Below, in pieces: positions 1 through 7,912 of a DNA stretch of 64,000 nt. The notes beneath the pieces are model-generated. The model did not search any database. It was not told the origin of the DNA and saw only the letters and a list, made by a program, of their open reading frames with translations. The stretch is from Saccharothrix deserti (GTDB lineage: Bacteria > Actinomycetota > Actinomycetes > Mycobacteriales > Pseudonocardiaceae), in the NCBI RefSeq assembly GCF_009769385.1, contig NZ_VKAB01000026.1:1-64000 (forward strand), in the 5' to 3' direction. The first letter of the stretch is position 1. Each line of letters opens with the position of its first letter. The translations under genes and the position numbers were made by a program.

Positions 1-2
1 GC

Positions 3-98
3 GCACCGACCCCACCCAAGCTACCCAAATCCGCCTGGATCAACGAACCACCCCAAGAAAACGAGGAGACAGAACACGAAACAGAACAAGCAGCCTGA
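3..98 (+). pseudogene. Acidic C-terminal tail of an unidentified gene (partial at window edge)
   Basis: An open frame enters from the window edge and stops at TGA 96-98. Its last 31 codons read as a Pro/Glu-rich tail (PPKLPKSAWINEPPQ, then a Glu/Thr-rich run). Base composition is visibly more A-rich than the rest of the window. It could be the C terminus of a plasmid-type protein, but the fragment is too short to assign. Confidence 0.25.
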
Positions 99-113
99 AC
101 TGTCTCAACACCA

Positions 114-608
114 TTGACAGGTTCCGAACGGCGCATCAAGGAAGGCGAAGCACGCGCACACGTGCTGCCGCGCCTGGAGGACCTCGCCACGACCGTGGAC
201 GGCTCGGGCGTCACGATCACCGTGCACTTCACGAAGAAGCAGGACGGCGCACCGGTGCGCTTCGTCGCGGACGCGTCGGTACCCGCGGCGGCGATCCGGG
301 AGGTCGACATCCAGGAGCGATTCCACCACTCCCCTGGCGAACTGGCTCACGCGCTCGGGCTGTCGGCGCCGAAGAGCCTCGCACTCCGACGACACCTGGG
401 CATCGACAGCGATCCGTCCTGCTGCCACAGATTCACTCGAGGCCGCATGAGCTGGCTCGGGTTCTCGGACAAAGCCCGAAACCGGATGCGCGAGGCCCTG
501 AGGTCGGTCGACATGGCAGCGGTCTGGAGCGCCCACGGCTCGCCGTTGCGCAGCCGCTCTGTGCCCTGCCTCGACGCTACCTGCCATGCGATCAAGGAAT
601 CCGCTTGA
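114..608 (+). pseudogene. Hypothetical protein, probable N-truncated remnant
   Basis: A 164-codon frame begins after an in-frame stop at 96-98 and has no credible start or ribosome binding site; the first possible start is a TTG at 114. The sequence is protein-like: a beta-rich stretch TVDGSGVTITVHFTKK, then VREVDIQERF-like text (AIREVDIQERF), then LGLSAPKSLALRRHLGI and FSDKARNRMREAL. It looks like the C-terminal part of a larger uncharacterised protein in which an HTH-like segment follows a small beta domain. I do not recognise the family. It lies directly upstream of the decayed CRISPR array, in a region where everything is broken, so I treat it as a remnant. Confidence 0.4.
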
Positions 609-659
609 ACGGTACCGATTTCCTGAACGAGGTATTGGATCGCCTTGCGCAACCTGTTG

Positions 660-940
660 GTCTTTGCCGCGCGAGCGGGAGTGACCCGGGCTGACCAGCC
701 ATGGCGACACCAAGCTGTACGCTTTCCCCGCGCGGGCAGGGTGGTCCCGGCTGCACGTCGTGCTCACGTGCGGCAGCGCTGCCTTCCCCACTCAAGCGGG
801 AGTGGTCTGCGGCCACCCGACGATCACCAGATCGACCTGACCGTCTTCCACGCGCGAGCGGAGGTGATCTCCCCAGACCGCCCGCGAGCAAGTCGAGCAA
901 GTTCGGGACCGCGCCTTCCCGCGCAAGCGGAGCATCCACG
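660..940. CRISPR. Decayed CRISPR-like array, five type I-E-like repeats
   Basis: Five diverged copies of a ~29-bp unit related to the actinobacterial type I-E repeat (TTCCCCGCG..GCGGGGGTG-like) begin near 660, 721, 781, 843 and 913. The first four are 60-62 bp apart, as expected for 29-bp repeats with ~32-bp spacers; the last gap is 70 bp. Each copy keeps the TTCC(C)C...AGCGGG(A/G)GTG core but carries several differences, and one or two have single-base deletions. No cas gene is in the window and the flanking genes are fragments. An inactive relic array is the best reading. Confidence 0.55.
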
Positions 941-955
941 CGCCAGCTCCCCCGA

Positions 956-1150
956 TCATGCGGCGGTCGCGCGCTCTGACCCCACTACCTCGACCAACCG
1001 CCGGGCGCGTCGCGTGCCGATCCGAAGACGCCTGAGAAGCGTCTCAGCCGAGATCGGACGTCGATGTGTCTCCCAGCGACGAGCGTCCTCCAACCGAGCC
1101 CGGCGCAGAAGAGCATCCGCCACGTCGGCACGGCGGATGCGAATCCGCCG
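956..1150 (-). pseudogene. C-terminal HTH-like remnant, plasmid/ICE protein style
   Basis: The last ~64 codons of a minus-strand frame, stopping at 956-958, read as a basic helix-rich segment ending RPISAETLLRRLRIG followed by RRARRLVEVV. That wording resembles the C-terminal winged-helix tail found on actinomycete integrative-plasmid proteins (DUF2637-type and replication/transfer regulators). No start codon or upstream domain can be joined to it, and the frame runs through the tRNA-like element and into the wrong frame of helD. The family link is inference from memory. Confidence 0.3.
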
Positions 1151-1344
1151 ATCCGCTTCGGTGCTGAACGTGGCAGGCTGCGCCACGCCTATCGCATCGC
1201 CGCACTCGACAGGGCGCTCCATGCGATCTCGACAGGCCTGCTCCGCTGGAGATTTGCTCCACAAAGGACCGTCCAGACGCCCACTCCCCGCCTCGCTGAG
1301 GTGTACCGACGGTGACCGTGCCAGAAGACTTGTGTGGGACGTGT

Positions 1345-1434
1345 CCCACCTGTACAGGTCGGCGTATGCGCTGTTAGATTGCGGTTGTGACTCCCGACCT
1401 TCACCTTGAAGGTGGGTCGAGTCCCACAGATGGG
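1345..1434 (+). other. tRNA-like element (class II, degenerate)
   Basis: A 90-nt segment folds in part like a class II tRNA. The acceptor arms are CCCACCT (1345-1351) and AGATGGG (1428-1434), with one C-A mismatch. An anticodon-type stem GGTTG/CGACC (1383-1387, 1395-1399) encloses a 7-nt loop. There is a variable arm TTCA/TGAA, and a perfect 5-bp T stem GTGGG/CCCAC. Against a functional tRNA: the T loop is TCGAGT, one base short of TTCGAGT; position 33 of the anticodon loop is not U; and the D region is about ten bases too long. It sits exactly where helD homology ends. It could be a decayed or unusual tRNA, or an attachment site; a chance fold is possible. Confidence 0.3.
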
Positions 1435-1439
1435 TGTTT

Positions 1440-2061
1440 GATACACCGTGTAGAGCAGGTAGGCGACGCGGTGCAGGGCCACCGCCGTCTTCCCGGTGCC
1501 CGGCCCGCCCTCGATCACCAGGACGCCCCGGTGCGGCAGCCGGATCACCTCGTCCTGCTCGGCCTGGATCGTGGCCACGGTGTCCCGCATCGTGTCCGAC
1601 CTGGGCGCGTTCAACGCGTCGAGCAGTGCTTTCGAGGTGAACTGGAGTTCGCCGTCGTGGAAGCTCTCCAGGTGCCTGCCCTTGGTGTGGAAATGACGCC
1701 TGAGCACCACTCCTTCGGGGTTTGCCGCGGTCGCGGTGTAGAACGGACGTGCGGTCGGTGCGCGCCAGTCCGTCAACAACGGCTCGTAGTCGTTCTCGGT
1801 GTCGAACAGACCGATCCGGCCGACGTAGGTGCGCTCGTCGGCGGTGTCGATGCGGCCGAAGCACAGGCCGTCGCCCGCCACCTTCAGGCGGCTGACCTGG
1901 TCGGACAGCGTGCGGACGGCTACTTCGCGGTGCCAGCGCTGTTCGTGGGAGTCTCGGAGTGCGGCGTCGAGTTCGGCTTGTGCGGCGGTTCGTTCCCGGT
2001 CGAGCCGGTCGTGCAGGAACGCGATCCGCTCCCGTTCGGCGGACAATTCCCCGGTTGTCAC
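1440..2061 (-). pseudogene. helD: Truncated helD, N-terminal ~205 residues
   Basis: HelD is a UvrD/Rep-like ATPase that recycles RNA polymerase. The N-terminal coiled-coil (SAERERIAFLHDRLDRER) and the segment up to Walker A are intact: FGRID..TYVGRIGLFD, LLTDWRAPTARPFYTAT, then IEGGPGTGKTAVALHRVAYLLYT. Family resemblance stops right after LLYT, near position 1445, and the frame runs on through unrelated sequence to a stop at 1189. The remaining helicase motifs (roughly 500 residues) are absent. The GTG start at 2059-2061 follows AGGGGG. The break coincides with the tRNA-like element, pointing to a deletion or integration event. The product could bind ATP but cannot be a working HelD. Confidence 0.75.
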
Positions 2062-2187
2062 GCTTGCCCCCTGTGATATACTGGGACCGTCTTGAATCCG
2101 CCATTCCCAGGCGAAGTCAACCCTTATGTTTACCACATTTCCCGGCTCGTTTCCCGGTAACGCCTTCGCGCCGGGATTCCGCGTGGA

Positions 2188-2985
2188 ATGATCGGTCGCG
2201 TGGAATCCGACAAGTTGGTGGTCGCCGTCGCGCAGCACGCGCCCGTGCCCGGTGACGTCGCGGAGAACGCGCGTCGCGCGGCCACGACGGTCGCCGTCGC
2301 GGCGGACTCGGGCGCGAGGCTGCTGCTGTTCCCCCTGTTGTCGTTGACCGGCTACGACCTGGCCCGGCTCACCGACTCGGCGTGCTGGGTCACCGCCGAG
2401 GACCCCCGGTTGGACGTCGTCCGGGAGGCGAGCCGGGCACACGGGGTGACGACCGTGGTCGGCGCGGCGTGGCTCGGGCCGGACGGCGATCGGCTGCTGG
2501 CGTCGCTGGCGCTGTCGCCGGACGGCTCGGTCGAGGTGGTCGGCAAGCGTTACCTGCACCGGGACGAGCGGGAGCTGTTCGAGCCGGGCGTGTCCTCGCC
2601 ACTGCTGGAGATCGACGGCTGGCGGATCGCCCTGGCGGTCTGCTACGACGCCGCGGCGCCCGAGCACGCGCTGGAGATGGCGGGGAAGGGCGCGGACGTC
2701 TACGCCGTGTCGGCGTTGTACACGGAGGGGCAGGAACGGCGGCTGGACGTGCACCCGGCGGCCCGTGCGATGGACCACCGGATGTACGCGCTGGTGGGGA
2801 ACCTCGCGGGCGCGGGTGCCGGTTGGCGTTCGTGCGGCGGCAGCGGGGTGTGGCACCCGGACGGGCGTCGCCTGGTCGAGGCGGGGCTCGGCCCGCAGGT
2901 CGTGGTCGCCGTGCTGGAGCGGGCCGAGCTCGACCGGCTGCGCGCCGACGACGCGAAGGCCGGCTACCGGGGTCAGGTCGGCTGA
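2188..2985 (+). CDS. Carbon-nitrogen hydrolase fold protein lacking the catalytic Glu
   Basis: Nitrilase/amidohydrolase-superfamily protein of 265 residues. These enzymes use a Glu-Lys-Cys triad. Lys is present in GKRYLHRDE and Cys in LAVCYDAA, but the usual FPE-L-LTGY motif reads FPLLSLTGY (near residue 52), so the general-base Glu is Leu. The C-terminal core (DHRMYALVGNLAG) is complete. The start is uncertain: ATG 2188 or GTG 2200, neither with a strong ribosome binding site. One base separates it from the SDR gene downstream, so the two are probably co-transcribed. It may be a non-catalytic homologue or have altered chemistry; the natural substrate cannot be read from sequence. Confidence 0.8.
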   Translation: MIGRVESDKLVVAVAQHAPVPGDVAENARRAATTVAVAADSGARLLLFPLLSLTGYDLARLTDSACWVTAEDPRLDVVREASRAHGVTTVVGAAWLGPDGDRLLASLALSPDGSVEVVGKRYLHRDERELFEPGVSSPLLEIDGWRIALAVCYDAAAPEHALEMAGKGADVYAVSALYTEGQERRLDVHPAARAMDHRMYALVGNLAGAGAGWRSCGGSGVWHPDGRRLVEAGLGPQVVVAVLERAELDRLRADDAKAGYRGQVG

Positions 2986-2986
2986 C

Positions 2987-3814
2987 ATGGGTGTTCTGGA
3001 CGGCAAGGCGGTGATCGTGACCGGTGCCGGTCGCGGGTTGGGCGAGGCGTACGCGCGGCACGCGGCGGCCGAGGGCGCCCAAGTCGTGGTGAACGACATC
3101 AAGGGTGCGCCTTCGGTCGCGGCGTCGATCGTGGCGGCGGGCGGTCTGGCCGTGGCGCACACCGGTTCGGTGGCGGACCCCTTGGCCGCGTCGGCCGTCG
3201 TGGATCTGTGCCTGTCCTCGTTCGGGCAGGTGGACGGCCTGGTGAACAACGCCGGCATCACGCACTTCGCCGAGCCGTGGGAGGACGAGCCCGACATCCT
3301 GCGCTCGGTGATCGAGGTGAACGTGCTCGGCACGATGTACTGCGGCACGGCGGCGGCGAAGGTCATGCGGGGCGGGTCGATCGTGAACGTCGTGTCCGGT
3401 GCGATGCTCGGCCGTGCCGACGCCGCCGCCTATTCGGCGTCCAAGGGCGCGATCGCGTCGGTGACGATGTCGTGGGCGGCATCGTTGGCGGCACGGAACG
3501 TACGCGTGAACGCGGTCGCACCGCTCGCGTGGACACCGATGATGGACACCGATCCGCGGGCCGACCAGATCAGCTCACCCGACCAGACACCGGACAAGAT
3601 GGCCCCGCTGGTCACCTACCTGCTCAGCGACCTCGCCGCGGATGTCACCGGCCAACTGATCCGGTTCCTGCCGGACAAGCTGCACGTCATCTCGCAGTAC
3701 GCGGTGAAGCACCCCGTCCTGGCGCGGGACTCGTGGGACGTCGAGGGCATAGCCGCCGCCTTCGCCACCGACCTGACCCCCGAGCCACCGGGCCGCGTCA
3801 GGTGGCGGGTGTGA
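2987..3814 (+). CDS. Short-chain dehydrogenase/reductase (SDR)
   Basis: A 275-residue classical SDR, NAD(P)-dependent oxidoreductase. Visible motifs are TGAGRGLG for cofactor binding at the N terminus, NNAG, a Ser in VNVVSG, and YSASK with the catalytic Tyr and Lys. The C-terminal ~55 residues after TYLLSDLAADVTGQL are longer than in FabG-like enzymes and resemble the extended tail of the multifunctional-enzyme/hydroxyacyl dehydrogenase type. The ATG follows the upstream stop by one base, so it is translated with the nitrilase-fold gene. Substrate unknown. Confidence 0.85.
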   Translation: MGVLDGKAVIVTGAGRGLGEAYARHAAAEGAQVVVNDIKGAPSVAASIVAAGGLAVAHTGSVADPLAASAVVDLCLSSFGQVDGLVNNAGITHFAEPWEDEPDILRSVIEVNVLGTMYCGTAAAKVMRGGSIVNVVSGAMLGRADAAAYSASKGAIASVTMSWAASLAARNVRVNAVAPLAWTPMMDTDPRADQISSPDQTPDKMAPLVTYLLSDLAADVTGQLIRFLPDKLHVISQYAVKHPVLARDSWDVEGIAAAFATDLTPEPPGRVRWRV

Positions 3815-3842
3815 CTTCGTCCAGCTCTTTAGGCTGGCTGTC

Positions 3843-4169
3843 ATGAACGACTTCCTTCAAGTCACCACCACGACCGACACCCGTGACGCAGCGGCAAAGC
3901 TGGCACAGTCGGCCGTCACAGCCCGGCTGGCAGCAGGTGCACAGGTGAGCGGACCGGTGACGTCGTTCTTCTGGCACCTCGGCGAAGAAGGACAAGGCGA
4001 AGAGTGGCAAGTGACCCTCAAGACCACTGCCGCGCGTTATCCCGATCTGGAAGCGCGCTTGCGCGCCGAGCACCCCTGGGACAACCCGGAGATCACGGCT
4101 GTCCCCTTGGTGACCGGTTCGGCCGACTACTTCGCCTGGTTGCGCAAGACAGTCACGCCCGAGCGGTAA
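3843..4169 (+). CDS. cutA: CutA1 divalent-cation tolerance protein
   Basis: The protein has 108 residues, the normal size for CutA1, a small trimeric ferredoxin-fold protein linked to divalent-cation tolerance. Family features are the N-terminal beta strand with the amphipathic AAAKLAQSAVTARLAAGAQV helix start, FFWHLGE, then EEWQVTLKTT, LEARLRAEHPWDNPEI and the closing YFAWLRKTV. The last 17 bp overlap convergently with the end of the XRE-TPR regulator gene on the other strand, so there is no room for an independent terminator. It appears to be a single-gene unit about 30 bp downstream of the SDR. Confidence 0.9.
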   Translation: MNDFLQVTTTTDTRDAAAKLAQSAVTARLAAGAQVSGPVTSFFWHLGEEGQGEEWQVTLKTTAARYPDLEARLRAEHPWDNPEITAVPLVTGSADYFAWLRKTVTPER

Positions 4170-5418
4170 GCCCGTCAGCAGCGTCGAGGGTCGTGGCGAC
4201 GGCCGGAAGGCTCCGGTGTCGCCGCAACCGACCGGCCACCTCGGCTATCCGGACGGCCGGACGAACCGACCCCAGGCCACTGGCCAACTCGGTGGCGCGC
4301 ATGGTGACGACGGCCGCCTGCTCGACCTCACCCGCGTCCACGTACGCATGCGCCAACGACGTCAGGTACATGGACTTGTCGCGGGCGTGAGTGTCCGAGT
4401 AGCGCGACAACACGCCTTCGAGCACCGGCACCGCCCGCAATGGACGGCGAAGCCGTGTCCAGCAACGGCCCGCCATGATCTGCAGCTCGTCCTCGTCCAC
4501 CCAGTACACCCAATCAGGCTCAGGCCTGTCACTTGGGACGCGAAGCGCTTCGTCAGCTTGCGCCAACGCACGTTCGGTCTCTTGCGCCTGGCCGGCGACA
4601 GCGTGAGTCCACGCCAAGCGCTCCAGGAGCAACGCTCGAACCCGCGGCGTCGCGGTGGCCTGTGCCGTGGCGTAGGAAGCCGTCGCCATCTCGACACTGG
4701 GTCGTTCAACGCTCACTCGCTGGTAGGCCAGGAATGAAAGGGCATTGCCGGCGAGTGCGGCGTCCTCGGCTTCCTTGGCTGCTTCCAAGCTGGTGAGGTA
4801 GTGCTCCTCGGCTTCGCGGTGCATCCCGGCATCGAAGGCCGCCCAGCCGGCGAGTTGCGCTTGCTCGGCAATGACCACCGTGCACGCCTGGCGCTGAGCA
4901 CTCGTCATGCCTGCAACCCGCACGAGCCGACTGGTCTGGTACAGCTCTTGGGCGTAGAGCCGGTATGTGTCAGCGCCACCCAAGAAGTCGTCCAACCGGC
5001 GCAGCCGCGCTGTGCGGGCCAGGAGCTGCTCGGTGTGGGCCGCTCCGATGCGTCGGCCACCAGCCGACAGTGGCACCGCCGGCAGTGAAGCTGCCAGACC
5101 GGCCAACGTGCCTAGAAACGCCCGTCGGTGCACGTCGCCTCCTTCAGGCCGTGGTTCACCTCGACTCAGCCGCCGCTGGGCCTTCGCCGCCGCGACAGCG
5201 CGACGAAGCTCAGCCACGGGGACGGAGAGGCTGTTGGCGTAGTGCTGCTGCCAGTACGGCGTCAGCAGCCTGGCCTCGGACTCCCACCTCGACACTTCGT
5301 TGCGCGTAACCGCACGGCCCGCGAGTTCGGAGAGCACTTCGGCCTGTTCGCTCTGCGAGCGCCCAAGCACCTGCCGCTGCCGGCGCAGCAACGGTCCGAT
5401 ACTCAGCGGCTCGTGCAT
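4153..5418 (-). CDS. XRE-family regulator with C-terminal TPR-like repeats
   Basis: 421 residues. The N-terminal HTH (about residues 7-62: IGPLLRRQRQVLGRSQSEQAEVLSE.., NEVSRWESE) is followed by a linker with an RRAFLGTLAGLAAS stretch common to this actinobacterial regulator class. A long helical C-terminal half with TPR-like helices comes next (AGWAAFDAGMHREAEEHYLTSLEAAKEA; LTSLAHAYVDAGEVEQA). Such proteins are usually local sensors acting on a neighbour. Here the divergent neighbour is the small prim-pol-like gene, whose start lies 160 bp away. ATG at 5416-5418 was chosen because the HTH begins right after it; longer upstream readings cross the intergenic region. The ligand is unknown. Confidence 0.8.
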   Translation of the reverse strand: MHEPLSIGPLLRRQRQVLGRSQSEQAEVLSELAGRAVTRNEVSRWESEARLLTPYWQQHYANSLSVPVAELRRAVAAAKAQRRLSRGEPRPEGGDVHRRAFLGTLAGLAASLPAVPLSAGGRRIGAAHTEQLLARTARLRRLDDFLGGADTYRLYAQELYQTSRLVRVAGMTSAQRQACTVVIAEQAQLAGWAAFDAGMHREAEEHYLTSLEAAKEAEDAALAGNALSFLAYQRVSVERPSVEMATASYATAQATATPRVRALLLERLAWTHAVAGQAQETERALAQADEALRVPSDRPEPDWVYWVDEDELQIMAGRCWTRLRRPLRAVPVLEGVLSRYSDTHARDKSMYLTSLAHAYVDAGEVEQAAVVTMRATELASGLGSVRPAVRIAEVAGRLRRHRSLPAVATTLDAADGLTARA

Positions 5419-5577
5419 GGTTCCATCCTGAAGGGTGAGCAAGCCCGGCCACACCAGTCTGGCCACCTGCTCTGGCCACTCCAAGCGGATGGCCACCTGT
5501 CGCGGCGACTCCGCCCGAACGGACGAACCGCTTGGCTCGGACTCAAGCGCCACTCCTCCATCAGAAAAGGCGAAACA

Positions 5578-6033
5578 GTGCCGAGCAGTACGCCGGGCAC
5601 CCGGCAGAACACATTGCAAGCCGCATTGGATTACGCCGCGTTCGGCTGGCCGGTCGTCCCCGGAGCCGTCTGGCACGACGGAGGCTTCGCCGACCCGGCC
5701 GACGAGCAGCCGGTCGCCGATCCGTGCCTCCGGCCGGTCGAAGCCGCCACCACCGACGCCGCGCTGGTTCACGAGCTGGCGGCGGACGAGGCCCCACGGC
5801 TGTTCGCCATCGTGGAGGAGTACGGCGAGCGGGAAGGCGCCCGTGTCGCGGGCTACGGCGTGGCCTTCGAGGACCGCGCCGAGGTCGACTCCGTGGAAGG
5901 CGGCTTCCACCTCAGCTCCGAAAGCGCCGAGAGGGCACGCACCCTGTTCGAGATCAGCTCCCGATCGACAGGGACACGGCGCGCGCACTTGGTCTGGCCG
6001 GACGAGACGACCACCGTGGCGCGGCAGGACTGA
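5578..6033 (+). CDS. Small prim-pol-like protein (DNA primase/polymerase N-terminal domain type)
   Basis: 151 residues from GTG 5578, preceded by an AAGG-type site. The opening TLQAALDYAAFGWPVVPG is the signature start of the bifunctional DNA primase/polymerase N-terminal domain. The protein is far shorter than a full enzyme, and the Asp/His metal ligands of an active polymerase are not evident. Compact versions divergent from an XRE-TPR regulator recur in actinobacteria (recollection), so this is probably a regulated accessory protein rather than a replicative one. It ends 8 bp before the convergent stop of the siderophore ATPase gene. Confidence 0.6.
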   Translation: MPSSTPGTRQNTLQAALDYAAFGWPVVPGAVWHDGGFADPADEQPVADPCLRPVEAATTDAALVHELAADEAPRLFAIVEEYGEREGARVAGYGVAFEDRAEVDSVEGGFHLSSESAERARTLFEISSRSTGTRRAHLVWPDETTTVARQD

Positions 6034-6040
6034 TGGCCGG

Positions 6041-6871
6041 TCACGCTCCAGAGGTCTGTGTGACGCGCTGCCTGCGCAGCGGCACGATCAGCGGTGTTTC
6101 GGTCTCCGGGTCGGCGATCACCCGGCACGGCAGGCCGAACACGTCCTCGACCAGTTCGGCGGTCACGATGTCGGCGGGGTTGCCCTGCGCGACCACGCCC
6201 ACGCCGGGTTTCATGGCGATCAGGTGGGTGGCGTAGCGGCACGCCTGGTTCAGGTCGTGCAGCACGGCGACGAGGGTGTGGTTGCCGTCCTCGTGCAGGT
6301 TCGCGCACAGGTCCAGCACCTCGATCTGGTGCGCGATGTCGAGGAACGTGGTCGGCTCGTCCAGCAGCAGGATCGACGTCTGCTGGGCGAGCACCATGGC
6401 CAGCCACACGCGTTGCCGCTGGCCGCCGGACAGTTCGTCGACCAGCCGGTCGGCCAGGTCGTGCACGCCGGTCAGCCTCATCGCCTCCGCGGTCACCGCC
6501 TCGTCCTCGGTGGACCACTGCCGCAGCAGCCGCTGGTGCGGGTACCGGCCGCGGGCGACGAGTTCGCCGACGGTGATGCCGCCGGGCGCGATGGAGGTCT
6601 GCGGCAGCAGGCCGAGGCGGCGGGCGACATCCTTGGAGCGGTACGACGAGATCACCTCGCCGTCCAGGTACACGGCGCCGGTGCGGGGCTTGAGCATCCG
6701 CGCCAGTGCTTTGAGGACGGTGGACTTGCCGCAGGCGTTGGGGCCCACGATGACGGTGAACGAGCCGTCCGGGATCTCGACGTCCAATCCGGACACGACG
6801 ACGCGTTCGTCGTAGGACAGCGTCAGATCCGAACCTCGCAGTCGTCCGGTTGTCGGCTCCGCCTTTGGCAT
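6041..6871 (-). CDS. Ferric-siderophore ABC importer, ATP-binding protein (FecE/FepC type)
   Basis: 276 residues. It is the cytoplasmic ATPase of a Fe(III)-siderophore importer. Walker A is GPNACGKST, with Ala where GPNGCGKST is usual; the signature is LSGGQRQRVWLAM; Walker B is ILLLDEPTTFLD; the H-loop is VAVLHDLNQA. All catalytic residues are present. ATG 6869-6871 lies 2 bp beyond the stop of the upstream permease; a GTG overlapping that stop is an alternative. It is the last gene of a three-gene operon read from the iron box at 8932, so iron-repressed expression is expected. Confidence 0.9.
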   Translation of the reverse strand: MPKAEPTTGRLRGSDLTLSYDERVVVSGLDVEIPDGSFTVIVGPNACGKSTVLKALARMLKPRTGAVYLDGEVISSYRSKDVARRLGLLPQTSIAPGGITVGELVARGRYPHQRLLRQWSTEDEAVTAEAMRLTGVHDLADRLVDELSGGQRQRVWLAMVLAQQTSILLLDEPTTFLDIAHQIEVLDLCANLHEDGNHTLVAVLHDLNQACRYATHLIAMKPGVGVVAQGNPADIVTAELVEDVFGLPCRVIADPETETPLIVPLRRQRVTQTSGA

Positions 6872-6873
6872 TG

Positions 6874-7902
6874 TCACGTCCCGCTCCCCTTCCGCCACTC
6901 GTGGGCCAGCAGCCACACCAGGTAGAGCCCGCCGATCGCGCCGGTCGCGATGCCGACCGGGAGCTGGGTCGTCGGGAACAGCCGTTGCACCGCGAAGTCG
7001 CTGACGACCAGCAGCAGGCCGCCCATCAGGGCCGAGGCGACCAGGCCGGGACCCGACGCGCCGGTGAGCCGTCGGGCCAACTGCGGCGCGGCCAGGGCCA
7101 CGAAGCTGATCGGACCGGCGGCGGCGGTGGCGACGGCGGCCAGGCCGACGCTCACCACGAGCAGGGCCAGGCGGGTGCGCTCGGCGTTCACGCCCAGGCC
7201 GGTCGCGGCGCTGTCGCCCATCTCCAGCAGCGCCAGGCGGCGGCCGAGGACCAGCGCGCACGGCAGCAGCACGGCGAGGACGGCGGCGACGACCTGGGCC
7301 TCGTCCCAGCCCCGGTTGTTCAGGCCGCCGACCAGCCACGTCTGCGCGGCCAACGCGCTCTCCAGGGTGGCGCGGGTGATCAGGTAGGAGTTGACCGCGA
7401 GCATCATGGCGCTCACGCCGATGCCGATGAGCACCAGCCGGAAGCCCTGCACGCCCTGCTTGAACGCCAGCAGGTAGACGGCGGCGGACGTGAGCAGGCC
7501 GACGGCGGTGGCGCCGAGCGCGGTGGCCGTCATGCTGCCCTGCACGAGCACGATCACCGCGATCGCGCCGGTGGCCGCGCCCTGCGTGAAGCCGATGATG
7601 TCGGGGCTGGCCAACGGGTTGCGGGACAGGCTCTGCAGGATCGCGCCGCTGAGCGCGAGCGCCGCGCCGACCAGCAGGCCGGTGATCAGGCGCGGCAGCC
7701 GGAGGGTGAAGATGACGAAGTCGGCGTAGCCGTCGCCGTTGCCGGAGAACGTGGCCAGCACTTCACCGATGGTCAGCGGGAAGTCGCCGGTGACCATGGT
7801 GGCGACGGCGGCGGCCACGGTCAGCGCCGCCATGGCCGTGCTCACGAGCAGGGCGCGTTCGCTGAACCGGAGCGAGACGGCCGGGGTGCGGATGGTCCTC
7901 AC
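6874..7902 (-). CDS. Ferric-siderophore ABC importer, permease (FecCD family)
   Basis: A 342-residue integral membrane protein with the ~10 hydrophobic segments of the FecCD family. Characteristic text is LRLPRLITGLLVGAALALSGAILQSL, SRNPLASPDIIGFTQGA, the coupling region GVNAERTRL, and AAAGPISFVALAAPQLARRL. It pairs with the second permease to form the transmembrane channel and contacts the ATPase through the loop near residues 215-235. Ten bases separate it from the upstream permease gene. Confidence 0.9.
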   Translation of the reverse strand: MRTIRTPAVSLRFSERALLVSTAMAALTVAAAVATMVTGDFPLTIGEVLATFSGNGDGYADFVIFTLRLPRLITGLLVGAALALSGAILQSLSRNPLASPDIIGFTQGAATGAIAVIVLVQGSMTATALGATAVGLLTSAAVYLLAFKQGVQGFRLVLIGIGVSAMMLAVNSYLITRATLESALAAQTWLVGGLNNRGWDEAQVVAAVLAVLLPCALVLGRRLALLEMGDSAATGLGVNAERTRLALLVVSVGLAAVATAAAGPISFVALAAPQLARRLTGASGPGLVASALMGGLLLVVSDFAVQRLFPTTQLPVGIATGAIGGLYLVWLLAHEWRKGSGT

Positions 7903-7912
7903 AGGGTCGTCC

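Noticed and set aside
660..940. An active CRISPR-Cas locus
   Set aside because: Repeats differ from each other at many positions, spacing drifts at the last unit, and no cas genes or clear leader are visible.
5100..5160. Possible twin-arginine signal (RRAFLGTLAGLAAS) in the XRE-TPR regulator
   Set aside because: It is internal, after an HTH domain, and this stretch is typical of the regulator family; an exported DNA-binding protein is not plausible.
4153..5988. A 611-residue version of the XRE-TPR regulator starting near 5988
   Set aside because: The extra N-terminal part crosses the divergent promoter and is antisense to the prim-pol-like gene; the HTH begins right after ATG 5418.
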